A stretch of DNA of 64,000 nucleotides from contig NZ_JAXHDF010000008.1 in the NCBI RefSeq assembly GCF_037071985.1, forward strand, positions 62,001 to 126,000, given 5' to 3'. This document shows positions 26,688 to 34,441 of the stretch, piece after piece. This DNA is from Pseudogracilibacillus sp037071985. Lineage in GTDB: Bacteria > Bacillota > Bacilli > Bacillales > Amphibacillaceae. The position numbers and the translations under genes are program-made. Each line of letters starts with the position of its first letter. Position 1 is the first letter of the stretch. The notes below the pieces were generated by a model that saw only the letters and a list, made by a program, of their open reading frames with translations, was not told the origin of the DNA and did no database searches.

Positions 26688-27658
26688 TATTTTTTCCACC
26701 CTTCCATGTACTTAAATTCTTCATCCCATTCTTTGACTTTCTCGACAACTCGCAATTTTGCTGATCGTGCTCTGCGATTTCGTGTTATTTCTTCTTGTCT
26801 AGGAATAATTGGCTTTCTCGTAATTCTCTTAAATGGTGCTTTAAACTCAGCCGGAATGATAGGTAATCCTCTCGGCATTGGCTTTTCGGTGCTCCATTTT
26901 TGAAACGCTAGTTTACATAACCGATCTTCTAACGAATGAAATGTAATAACAGAAATTCTTCCTCCGATTGAAAGAACTTTAGATGCCTGATGTAATGCAT
27001 CATTAAAACTGTCAAGTTCATCATTAACAGCTATGCGTAATGCCTGAAACACTCGTTTAGCCGGATGCCCTCCCGTCCTTCTAGCAGGCGCGGGAATTGC
27101 TTCTTTTATCAAATCCACTAACTCGTATGTCGTTTCAATTTTCTGGGAAGCTCTATATCGTTCAATATTCCTTGCAATTTGCTTAGAAAACTTTTCTTCA
27201 CCATATATATAAAATATTTTTACTAGTTGTTCATATGGCCAAGAGTTAACAATTTCATAAGCTGTTAATGGATTGCGATGATCCATTCTCATGTCTAATT
27301 TTGCATTTTGCTGATAACTAAAACCGCGTTCCCCTTGGTCAAGCTGTGGTGATGATACTCCTAGATCAAATAAAATACCATCAATTTGATGAATCTCTCT
27401 ATTTTTTAATTCTGTTTGCAAATTTTTAAAATTTGCATGTATAAGGATACTTTTTTCTTTAGGTAATTTGCGCTTAGCCTCTTCTATTGCGTCTTCATCT
27501 TGGTCAAACCCAATAAGTCGGCCATTATCATTCAACAGGGAAACTATAGCACCTGCATGACCCGCTCTACCAAGCGTACAGTCAATGTATGTTCCTTCAG
27601 CTCTTATATTAAGGCTCTGTATTGCTTCATCTTTCAAAACACTTTCATGCGTATTCAC
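26687..27658 (-). CDS. rsmH: 16S rRNA m4C1402 methyltransferase RsmH (MraW)
   Basis: This SAM-dependent enzyme N4-methylates C1402 in the ribosomal P site. It has 323 residues, with the SAM-binding motif DCTLGRAGHAGAI near residue 27, the substrate motif LFDLGVSSPQLD, and late ISFHSLED-type motif VITFHSLEDRL. The start is GTG at 27658. It is the second gene of the dcw cluster, 15 nt after mraZ. Confidence 0.97.
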   Translation of the reverse strand: MNTHESVLKDEAIQSLNIRAEGTYIDCTLGRAGHAGAIVSLLNDNGRLIGFDQDEDAIEEAKRKLPKEKSILIHANFKNLQTELKNREIHQIDGILFDLGVSSPQLDQGERGFSYQQNAKLDMRMDHRNPLTAYEIVNSWPYEQLVKIFYIYGEEKFSKQIARNIERYRASQKIETTYELVDLIKEAIPAPARRTGGHPAKRVFQALRIAVNDELDSFNDALHQASKVLSIGGRISVITFHSLEDRLCKLAFQKWSTEKPMPRGLPIIPAEFKAPFKRITRKPIIPRQEEITRNRRARSAKLRVVEKVKEWDEEFKYMEGWKK

Positions 27659-27673
27659 ATTTCCACCTACTCT

Positions 27674-28105
27674 TTAAATATCAAAGTCCATTAAATTTTC
27701 CGCTATTTCTGCAAAGGATTCTTCTGACTCTGTGAAATAATCTTCCCATATTTCTTTCGCCCATACTTCTACTCTATTAGATACACCTATTACAATGCAT
27801 TCTTTTTCTAGCTTAGAGTAATTTCTTAGAGGCTGGGATATGTTGATTCTTCCCTGCTTATCAACTTCACATTCTACTGCTCCGGAAAAGAAAAAGCGGG
27901 TAAAACTTCGGGCATCTTTTTTGGTAAGTGGTAATTTTTTTAATTTTTCTTCAAGTACTTTCCATTCTTCTTGTGGATAGGCAAATAAACATTGATCTAG
28001 TCCCCGTGTCAAAATAAACTTTTCTCCAAGCCCTTCACGAAACTTTGCAGGAACAATCATACGTCCTTTGGTATCAATATTATGTTGATATTCACCCATA
28101 AACAT
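27674..28105 (-). CDS. mraZ: MraZ, dcw-cluster transcription regulator
   Basis: This is a ring-shaped DNA-binding repressor with two AbrB-like SpoVT folds. At 143 residues it has the usual family length. Both half-domain signatures are visible: GEYQHNIDTKGRMIVPAKFRE and ECEVDKQGRINIS. The ATG at 28105 is preferred because GGTGA lies 6 nt before and it gives MFMGEYQH, the family N-terminus. Three GTGG repeats with 10-nt period just upstream are its likely operator, so it should control its own operon. Confidence 0.95.
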   Translation of the reverse strand: MFMGEYQHNIDTKGRMIVPAKFREGLGEKFILTRGLDQCLFAYPQEEWKVLEEKLKKLPLTKKDARSFTRFFFSGAVECEVDKQGRINISQPLRNYSKLEKECIVIGVSNRVEVWAKEIWEDYFTESEESFAEIAENLMDFDI

Positions 28106-28136
28106 GTTCATTCACCACTTCCATGATAATATATTA

Positions 28137-28160
28137 CCACATTCCCCCACAATCTACCAC
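28137..28160 (-). promoter_or_regulatory. MraZ operator: three 10-nt-phased GTGG repeats
   Basis: The minus strand has GTGG at 28157-28160, 28147-28150 and 28137-28140, each starting exactly 10 nt apart, 30-55 nt before the mraZ start. A fourth GTGG lies at 28115-28118. Direct repeats of this kind are the known MraZ-binding element upstream of mraZ in diverse bacteria. Confidence 0.75.
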
Positions 28161-28220
28161 TTATTTTTCATGGAAATATTTACTTGCTAGATAAATGAGT
28201 CTAAATGCCTATTGGATGAC

Positions 28221-28266
28221 AAAAAAAACCTCTCTGCGCTAGGCTTATAATCCTAGCGCAGAGAGG
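28221..28266 (-). terminator. Terminator after bshC
   Basis: A perfect 15-bp stem (CCTCTCTGCGCTAGG and its complement) with an 8-nt loop and eight T on the minus strand lies 20 nt after the bshC stop. It separates bshC from the dcw operon. Confidence 0.95.
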
Positions 28267-28286
28267 TGACTAGCTATTTAATTACA

Positions 28287-29918
28287 TTACTCTAAATAAA
28301 TCAAATAATGATGATTACGGAAAGAAAGCGGCTTTCCCGCTACTATTTCGCTAATAAATACATTACTATATTGATTTAAGAAAGAAAGTGGGGACCAGAT
28401 TCGTTCTTGGAGTATTTGATTAGGTTTTAATTGATTTCCTATCTCATCATATTGCTCTATCCCTTGTTCATATTTTTCTTCCAATTTTAAAACAGTTCTA
28501 TGTTTTAAATATTCGAGTTGATGTTGGATAAACGCAATGTTTTTATGTGCCTCATCACCTAAATCCGAACTTATAGAAGTTGCTAAATCTCTCAAAGGTT
28601 TGTGTAACAGCTCAAATTTCTGCTTAATCTCTTTATATAAAACATCAACAGGTGGATCTTGTTGTGACATTAACCAATTGAACTTCAACTCTTCAATACC
28701 ATGATTTAAGACGTACTCTGGCTCTATTACCCTTGTATTCAGAAGCTTTTGAACCCGTTTTGTCACAAATGTAAAAGATAATCGTGGAATAACAGGTGGT
28801 ACTTTTAAAGTAGGATCAACTGCTCTAAATGCTTCTTTTAAAGCTGCCCAATAACTTATTTCTCCATCCCCACCTACAAACGCAATGGTCGGGAATAAAA
28901 GTTCTTGCATTATTGGTCGTGTAACCACATTATTACTTAATCGCTCAGGCTCATTAATCGTTGTTTCAAGTAACTCTTCCGTGCTAAGTTCAATTTCTTC
29001 ATTTTTACCAATCCATCTATTTCCTGCCCTTTTGAGAAGGATTCTTTCGTTATTTGCATCATGATAAAATATATGTGTATCATCTTTATCAACTTCCAAT
29101 GGTACCGAATATTCTAACTGATGTAGTTTTTGAACTGTTTCATACACTGCACGAGAAATCTCAGGTTGATGTTGAATAAGTTTTTTGAAGTATTCAGATT
29201 CGAAACTACGCACGCTCGGATGAGCGGAATCAATTAATACAAGCCCTTGTTCCGGAAATACTTGAAACAATAATCTTGCAAAAAAGTCCACATAAGAAAT
29301 TGATGCCTGTAAGCTTGACACAATCGATTCATATAACTTTTTCGTATGTTCTGTTTCCATCAGATCATGAAATGCCTGCTCGATCCATTGTAATATTTTT
29401 TCTTGGTCGATAGGAACCGATGAAATAGACTGCTTTAAATAAAGCTGTTGAGGTGATGTATGCTTACGAAACGAATTCCCCTTATTTAAAAAGATATGGT
29501 TAATTTCATCATAATCATGATCTTCCCCAGCAATCCAAAAGACGGGAATAACAGGAATACGTAAATGACGTTCTTTCTCCTTTGCGAGTAAAAGAAGAGA
29601 AATAATTTTATTAATCGTATACATAGGGCCAGTAAGTAAACCAGCCTGTTGCCCACCGATTACTACAACACTTTTCTCATCCTTTAATCTTTCGATTTGA
29701 TGAAACGTTTGAACAGGGGCATCCCATTCAGTGTTTAGTTCATGTAAAATGGTTGCTAACCCCTCACGATCAAAAGAACGTTCTTTTAGATCAGCTAATC
29801 TTTCTTCATCTGAATCAAAAGGATGATAATCAAAATATGTATGTATTTCTTTTTTATAATTTCTATAATCTTGAATTAATTTATTTGTATTCTCTAATTG
29901 GACAGGCATGATCCGCAT
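28287..29918 (-). CDS. bshC: BshC, bacillithiol synthase (cysteine-adding enzyme)
   Basis: This catalyses the last step of bacillithiol synthesis, joining cysteine to GlcN-malate. It has 543 residues, with an N-terminal nucleotidyltransferase-like fold containing GGQQAGLLTGPMYTI and FWIAGEDHDYDEINH, and a long C-terminal coiled coil. The ATG at 29918 has AAAGGAG 10 nt before; the ATG at 29927 is too close to it. The usual place in Bacillaceae is just before mraZ. It implies bacillithiol as the low-molecular-weight thiol. Confidence 0.93.
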   Translation of the reverse strand: MRIMPVQLENTNKLIQDYRNYKKEIHTYFDYHPFDSDEERLADLKERSFDREGLATILHELNTEWDAPVQTFHQIERLKDEKSVVVIGGQQAGLLTGPMYTINKIISLLLLAKEKERHLRIPVIPVFWIAGEDHDYDEINHIFLNKGNSFRKHTSPQQLYLKQSISSVPIDQEKILQWIEQAFHDLMETEHTKKLYESIVSSLQASISYVDFFARLLFQVFPEQGLVLIDSAHPSVRSFESEYFKKLIQHQPEISRAVYETVQKLHQLEYSVPLEVDKDDTHIFYHDANNERILLKRAGNRWIGKNEEIELSTEELLETTINEPERLSNNVVTRPIMQELLFPTIAFVGGDGEISYWAALKEAFRAVDPTLKVPPVIPRLSFTFVTKRVQKLLNTRVIEPEYVLNHGIEELKFNWLMSQQDPPVDVLYKEIKQKFELLHKPLRDLATSISSDLGDEAHKNIAFIQHQLEYLKHRTVLKLEEKYEQGIEQYDEIGNQLKPNQILQERIWSPLSFLNQYSNVFISEIVAGKPLSFRNHHYLIYLE

Positions 29919-29994
29919 GAATCGCATACTCCTTTAATTTAATTTATCCATTTGTATTGTAACGGAAAAGAAGTATCATTTCATTTAATCTGTT

Positions 29995-30393
29995 TCAATC
30001 CATATAAATTATATAAATCATTTGGATAATCTCATAAGATATTAACAGAACGTAAATAACTCCAAATAGCAGAAAACAAATACGTGTCAATACCTTTAAA
30101 CCATCTTTTAAAACTACTTCTGTTTTAGTTTTCCATTGAATAATTAAAATAATAGCTAGAACAAGAATGATAAAAATTAATGCACATCCGATAATAGATA
30201 TTTGTATAAGTTTTTCCAATAACAGTATAACGGCAATAACATAAAATATTGCTGAACCTTGAACCGATAAATGTATCGCCTTCCATCGATGCTTATATAA
30301 AAAAGTGCTAATAGAATACAATAGAATAGTTGAAACGACCGGAAACGCTATAAAAAAAAGCAATAATTGAGTATCTAGTAAAGAATGTATCAT
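29995..30393 (-). CDS. DUF3397 membrane protein
   Basis: This is a 132-residue integral membrane protein with four hydrophobic segments and few charged residues. It is like the DUF3397 proteins found between panE and bshC in many Bacillaceae. No function is known. Its ATG overlaps the panE stop by 4 nt, so it is probably coupled to panE. Confidence 0.75.
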   Translation of the reverse strand: MIHSLLDTQLLLFFIAFPVVSTILLYSISTFLYKHRWKAIHLSVQGSAIFYVIAVILLLEKLIQISIIGCALIFIILVLAIILIIQWKTKTEVVLKDGLKVLTRICFLLFGVIYVLLISYEIIQMIYIIYMD

Positions 30394-31277
30394 GAATGGC
30401 TAACCCTTTCTCGTTGTATAGCAAGAATACTATGATAAATAAAAGAAGTATATGGTAAGTCTGTATCTGAATTTTCAAGTATATAGCCAGTAATAGCTTC
30501 TATTTCTGTTTGTCGATATTGCTTTATATCTGCTCTCATAGATGAAGTATTTAAGCCCGTATTTATTGCAACTTCCTGGATACGTTGCCAAGCAGCTTCC
30601 CCATCTAATCCCAATACACTTGCAGCTTCTTTACAAAGATTTTTTGCAAGATAGTGAATATATTCATTTTCTACAATCGAACGATTTGGTACGTCAAACA
30701 AAGCAGTTAATGGATTAATAACAGCATTGATGATTAATTTGTTTACTAAAAGAATCTTCCAATTATCCACCATTTCGATTGGAAATAAATTACTATTTAG
30801 TGCATTTATTATGTTAATGAGTTCCTCCTTGTTTCCGGAAAAAGATGCTAATCTAATTTTACCTTTACCTAAGTGTTCTACTTGGTAGTCATTTACCCGT
30901 CTTGCCCCATGGTCAACTGAACCTAAGTAAATAGGATGTGGAAGCTTTTCTATTTTATGAATATGACCCATCCCATTTTGTAAAAATAGCAGTGGTGTAT
31001 GACTAGGTACATTTTCCAAAAATGGTATTATCTCATTTAAATTACCTTGTTTCACACAAATTAAAAAGCAGGCCTCGTCATTAAGATCGGATATTTGTTG
31101 CACATTAATGGTTAAATTATTATAGGACTCAGAACTGTTTATTATTTGTAATTGATGAGTGTCAAATTTCTTTTTTTGTTCTTCTCGTTTTACATACAGT
31201 GTTACAGAATGAGTTCGAGATAAATAACCACTTGCTAATAATCCTATTGAGCCGCCTCCGATAACTCCAATGTTCAT
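30390..31277 (-). CDS. panE: 2-dehydropantoate 2-reductase (ketopantoate reductase)
   Basis: This NADPH-dependent reductase turns ketopantoate into pantoate for coenzyme A synthesis. It has 295 residues, with an N-terminal Rossmann motif GVIGGGSIGLLASGYL and the catalytic Lys region NKLIINAVINPLTALF near residue 175. It corresponds to B. subtilis ylbQ/panE by position. The same window encodes coaD, a later step of the pathway. Confidence 0.9.
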   Translation of the reverse strand: MNIGVIGGGSIGLLASGYLSRTHSVTLYVKREEQKKKFDTHQLQIINSSESYNNLTINVQQISDLNDEACFLICVKQGNLNEIIPFLENVPSHTPLLFLQNGMGHIHKIEKLPHPIYLGSVDHGARRVNDYQVEHLGKGKIRLASFSGNKEELINIINALNSNLFPIEMVDNWKILLVNKLIINAVINPLTALFDVPNRSIVENEYIHYLAKNLCKEAASVLGLDGEAAWQRIQEVAINTGLNTSSMRADIKQYRQTEIEAITGYILENSDTDLPYTSFIYHSILAIQRERVSHS

Positions 31278-31422
31278 AATTTCCCCCTCTGATAAACAAA
31301 AGATATATATAGTTATAGAAAAATTGTATCACCTAATTATTTTTAACATTTCATTATATAATTATTTATACTATAATAAATAAAAGAGATAAACAACATA
31401 GATGTGGAAAGGAAAGGATCTT

Positions 31423-31953
31423 ATGGCAGGTGTAAAAGTAGAGAGGCTTTTAATTAACTATAAGACATTAGAAGATTTTAAGCGATTTCAAGCATATGGA
31501 AATCAAGAATTATCCATGTTAGAAGACTTACAAAATGAAATAGTAGAAAACGATAGTAAATCCCCTTTTTATGGAATTTACTACGGAAATAATTTAGTGG
31601 CACGAATGAGCTTATATGAACGTTCAGCAAAGTATGATCATTATTTTAATCCGCCGCAAGATTATTTAGTTTTATTCAAATTAGAAGTTCTTCCAGATTA
31701 TCGAAATCAAGGATATGGAAAAATGTTAGTGGATTATGCGAAAAGCTTTCAGTTACCTATTAAGACAAACCCTTTTATTAACTCTCATGATTTCTGGGAA
31801 AGAATGGGGTTTGAGATGGCATCTTATAACTTAGAGAGAGACTTGGGGGAAAACCCTTATATTTGGATGCCACCTGGAGTAAAAGAAGCTATACAAGCAC
31901 CACAATCAAAACAACCGACAGAAAATAATAAATCAGATGAAATAAATAAATAA
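31423..31953 (+). CDS. ylbP: YlbP, GNAT-family N-acetyltransferase
   Basis: This acetyl-CoA-dependent N-acetyltransferase has 176 residues; its substrate is unknown. GNAT motif A is visible as VLPDYRNQGYGKMLV near residue 100. The N-terminal VERLLINYKTLEDFK and the QELSMLEDLQ stretch match B. subtilis YlbP closely. The ATG at 31423 follows AAAGGA; an in-frame ATG at 31402 lacks a site. It is convergent with gerR and shares a bidirectional terminator. Confidence 0.9.
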   Translation: MAGVKVERLLINYKTLEDFKRFQAYGNQELSMLEDLQNEIVENDSKSPFYGIYYGNNLVARMSLYERSAKYDHYFNPPQDYLVLFKLEVLPDYRNQGYGKMLVDYAKSFQLPIKTNPFINSHDFWERMGFEMASYNLERDLGENPYIWMPPGVKEAIQAPQSKQPTENNKSDEINK

Positions 31954-31959
31954 GAATAA

Positions 31960-31996
31960 AATGAACATTAATGAGAATTAATGTTCATTTTTATTT
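31960..31996. terminator. Bidirectional terminator between ylbP and gerR
   Basis: An 11-bp stem (TGAACATTAAT / ATTAATGTTCA) with a GAGA loop is flanked by T on the plus strand and by A-rich sequence on the other side. The gerR stop codon (31978-31980) lies inside the 3' arm. It serves both convergent genes. Confidence 0.85.
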
Positions 31997-32451
31997 TCAA
32001 TCCATTCCCATACATTCTTCATTTCTTCCCAAGCTTCCCGGTACCTTTTCACTTCTTCTTTTAACCTACTATTTTCGTTTTGTAATTCCTGTACAAGGGC
32101 ACGTTGATCTTCCATAGAGTTTTCTTGTTGCCTTACAACATTTTCTTTTACTTTTTCTAACATTGAAATAGCTGACTCTATCGTATGTTGTTCATTTATA
32201 TTCATAGATGCTGTCTTTTCAAATATGGACTGCTTGCGGTTATTCTTAGCCAAATTAATAGCTTCTGAATGTTTTTTTCGAATGGAAGCATTCCATCTAA
32301 ATCCACATGCTGCAGGTGTTCTCGATAGTGCTTCTCCTGCTTTTTTAAAAGCTTCTAATTGTGTTTTACCATTCCTGATGTGCCGAAGAACTATTTCGGC
32401 TAATAAGATATCTTCATCTTTTGTCCATGCATCTTGCCTAGGCCTATTCAT
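31978..32451 (-). CDS. gerR: GerR (YlbO), RsfA-family sporulation transcription regulator
   Basis: This is a 157-residue DNA-binding regulator. The N-terminal Myb/SANT-like domain (DAWTKDEDILLAEIVLRHI, ACGFRWNASIRKKH) is the RsfA family signature, and a coiled coil fills the C-terminal third. In B. subtilis GerR is made under Sigma-E and tunes mother-cell coat genes. A Sigma-E type -10 lies about 30 nt upstream, which supports the assignment over the prespore paralogue RsfA. It is shorter than the B. subtilis protein (about 190 residues). Confidence 0.85.
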   Translation of the reverse strand: MNRPRQDAWTKDEDILLAEIVLRHIRNGKTQLEAFKKAGEALSRTPAACGFRWNASIRKKHSEAINLAKNNRKQSIFEKTASMNINEQHTIESAISMLEKVKENVVRQQENSMEDQRALVQELQNENSRLKEEVKRYREAWEEMKNVWEWIENKNEH

Positions 32452-32477
32452 CTTTTACCTCCTTCATCGTTTCTATC

Positions 32478-32506
32478 AATGTATGCAAGATTACCCAATG
32501 ATAGAA
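32478..32506 (-). promoter_or_regulatory. Sigma-E promoter of gerR
   Basis: The minus strand reads CATACATT (32478-32485), a full match to the Sigma-E -10 CATACAHT. Fourteen nt upstream is TTCTATC (32500-32506), a partial -35. The transcript would start about 20 nt before the gerR ATG. B. subtilis gerR is Sigma-E-dependent. Confidence 0.6.
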
Positions 32507-32572
32507 TAGATGAAAAAGAGAAAGTGATAATTTTATATAAAAATCTAAACTATTATTTAGAAGAGGGATTCT

Positions 32573-33328
32573 TTATTTATTTTGAAACTTTTGTACTACT
32601 TTTTGATGTTGTTCCGACGCCCATAAACTTGAACATCTCGCAGATTCCTTTTCCATTTTTTCCAACAAGCTTGGGACAGATAGTGCCTCTAAATATTGAC
32701 TTTTTAAATGACTTAGTTGTTCATATGATTTATTTGTATACTTGCTTAACATTCTCTCTTCATCTTCCCAGTCACTTTCATTTATTACTTCATGTAGCCA
32801 GCCCTTCTGTAAAAGAAATGAACTGCTATACATATTTCCTTCTGTTAACCATTTAAGTGCAAAACTGGAATGGACTTTTTCATATAACAATGCTCCACCA
32901 CCCCATCCGGGCAGTATTCCAAGGTTAGACTGAACGAAACCAAATTTACTATCCTGTTTAGCAATTCGAATATCACAAGCAGTTGCAAGTTCACACCCAC
33001 CTCCAAGGGCATTTCCTTGAAGTAAGCAAATGGTTGGAACTGGAAATGTTACAATTTGGAATAATACTTGTTTCATTATATGTAATGTCTGATAAGCCTC
33101 TTCCTCATTCAAAGTGGCATGAAAATCATTTAAATCACCGCCAGCGCAAAATACTGAATCGCCAGCACTTTTAACGACTAAAAATTTAATTGGTCTTTCT
33201 TTAATCCCCTCAAGCAATCGGGATAGATCATTGGCCATTTCAATCGAGATGGCGTTTCTCTTTTCCGGTCGATTAATGAATACGACACCATAATCTTTTT
33301 TTTCTTCATATGATATTAATTTTTTCAA
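32573..33328 (-). CDS. Crotonase-fold enzyme, possibly acyl-CoA decarboxylase-like
   Basis: This is a 251-residue member of the enoyl-CoA hydratase/isomerase superfamily: N-terminal NRPEKRNAIS, oxyanion-hole GGGCELA. The first catalytic Glu (rat E144) is kept in CELA. The second (rat E164) is replaced: FGFVQSNLGILPGWGG aligns a Gln there. The FVxxxxGI.P.WGG pattern resembles ethylmalonyl-CoA decarboxylase (ECHDC1), so plain hydratase activity is doubtful. The TTG start at 33328 has GGAG 6 nt before. A TetR-type palindrome lies about 100 nt upstream. Confidence 0.8.
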   Translation of the reverse strand: MKKLISYEEKKDYGVVFINRPEKRNAISIEMANDLSRLLEGIKERPIKFLVVKSAGDSVFCAGGDLNDFHATLNEEEAYQTLHIMKQVLFQIVTFPVPTICLLQGNALGGGCELATACDIRIAKQDSKFGFVQSNLGILPGWGGGALLYEKVHSSFALKWLTEGNMYSSSFLLQKGWLHEVINESDWEDEERMLSKYTNKSYEQLSHLKSQYLEALSVPSLLEKMEKESARCSSLWASEQHQKVVQKFQNK

Positions 33329-33425
33329 TAAAATCTCCTCATTTATCTTCTTGATTAATTACTAATCATCATAACATATCTTTTTTGACAATCCAGAAAA
33401 CAATTTTTAAAAAGAATTCATTTTG

Positions 33426-33443
33426 AACGAATATTTATTCGTT
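33426..33443. promoter_or_regulatory. TetR-type palindrome upstream of the crotonase gene
   Basis: AACGAATA and TATTCGTT form a perfect 8-bp inverted repeat around two T, about 98 nt before the crotonase start. Its size and A/T-rich core resemble TetR-family operators such as FadR sites of fatty-acid degradation genes. Which regulator binds is unknown; none is encoded nearby. Confidence 0.45.
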
Positions 33444-33473
33444 TTCATCTGATTTTACAGAGTTTATGTTCTT

Positions 33474-33516
33474 AAAACAAAAAGACAGACCCCTATTGAT
33501 AATAAGGATCTGTCTC
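33474..33516 (-). terminator. Terminator after rpmF
   Basis: Arms AGACAGA and TCTGTCT with inner pairing (TAT/ATA) are followed by a T-rich tract on the minus strand, 50 nt after the rpmF stop. Confidence 0.75.
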
Positions 33517-33563
33517 TTCGTATTTGTAAGAAATAGTTCAAAAGCTTAAATCATCATAATGAA

Positions 33564-33737
33564 TTACTTTTCAATTACTTCATCTTCACGATAATGTCCA
33601 CAAGATTTGCAGACATGATGTGGTTTTGTTAACTCACCACAATTTGAACATTCAACTAAACCAGGTACATGTAATTTTTTATGAGTACGACGTTGATTCG
33701 TCACTTTTTTGGAAGTTCTGCTTTTTGGTACTGCCAT
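33564..33737 (-). CDS. rpmF: 50S ribosomal protein L32, zinc-binding form
   Basis: This is a 57-residue ribosomal protein. The start MAVPKSRTSK is the universal N-terminus of L32. Four cysteines in two pairs (CSNC and CKSC) form the zinc ribbon, so this is the zinc-dependent form. The ATG at 33737 is chosen for the family N-terminus; the frame extends six codons upstream without a site. It is coupled to ylbN (27 nt before), as in most Firmicutes. Confidence 0.97.
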   Translation of the reverse strand: MAVPKSRTSKKVTNQRRTHKKLHVPGLVECSNCGELTKPHHVCKSCGHYREDEVIEK

Positions 33738-33764
33738 GACGTACACCTCCTTCAAACGAACTAT

Positions 33765-34304
33765 CTAATCATTATTCTTGTTTCCTTTGTTTTCGTCTAA
33801 TAAGCTCTGTAATTTCGCAAAGCGAGGATCAATCTTGTTTTCTTGTTCGGTTTTTAGCTCATCCTCTTCTATATAGAATGACCAGCCTTCCCCTTTCTCT
33901 AATGCTTTTTCATCTGAAAAAACACGATAAGGAGTCTCCAGAATAATATTTTCCATTATATACGGGGTTAAGTCAAGTGTTTCTTCAGTTAATAGATGAA
34001 TCCCATCTTCTTCATCCTCTTGATCTAATGTAGAAGCCGTTGAAAAAATTTCAGTAGCATTGATTTCAAAAGGATATGAAACATTAACCAAAGTTCGTGC
34101 ACAAGGTAAAATCATTTCTCCCTTTATTGTAAACGAGAAAACAAACTCTTCCTTTTCAACCGTACACATTCCTTTGACTCGTACAGGATTAATTTGTCTA
34201 ATGTCATTATTTAATTTTACCAAATCGGATACATCAACTAATTCATCAAACAAATAAGGTCCATCGAATGCATTATTCCTTATTTCCATTGTCGAAAACT
34301 TCAT
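33765..34304 (-). CDS. ylbN: YlbN/YceD-family protein (DUF177)
   Basis: This is a 179-residue member of the YceD/DUF177 family, nearly always found directly upstream of rpmF and linked to 23S rRNA or large-subunit accumulation. Two conserved stretches are visible: EFVFSFTIKGEMILPCARTLV and the C-terminal DPRFAKLQSLLDE. The ATG at 34304 follows GAGGTG; an in-frame GTG at 34313 is part of that site. Confidence 0.9.
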   Translation of the reverse strand: MKFSTMEIRNNAFDGPYLFDELVDVSDLVKLNNDIRQINPVRVKGMCTVEKEEFVFSFTIKGEMILPCARTLVNVSYPFEINATEIFSTASTLDQEDEEDGIHLLTEETLDLTPYIMENIILETPYRVFSDEKALEKGEGWSFYIEEDELKTEQENKIDPRFAKLQSLLDENKGNKNND

Positions 34305-34441
34305 TATTATCACCTCTAGGCAACAAGAGTTATTTTAAAAGGAATTTCAAGTTTTGTCAACCTTTTTGCAAACAACATCATTTGTAAATGTAGGCAAAGC
34401 TTTGCTACAATTGTATTGATTATACTATAGGAGTTGTTCAA

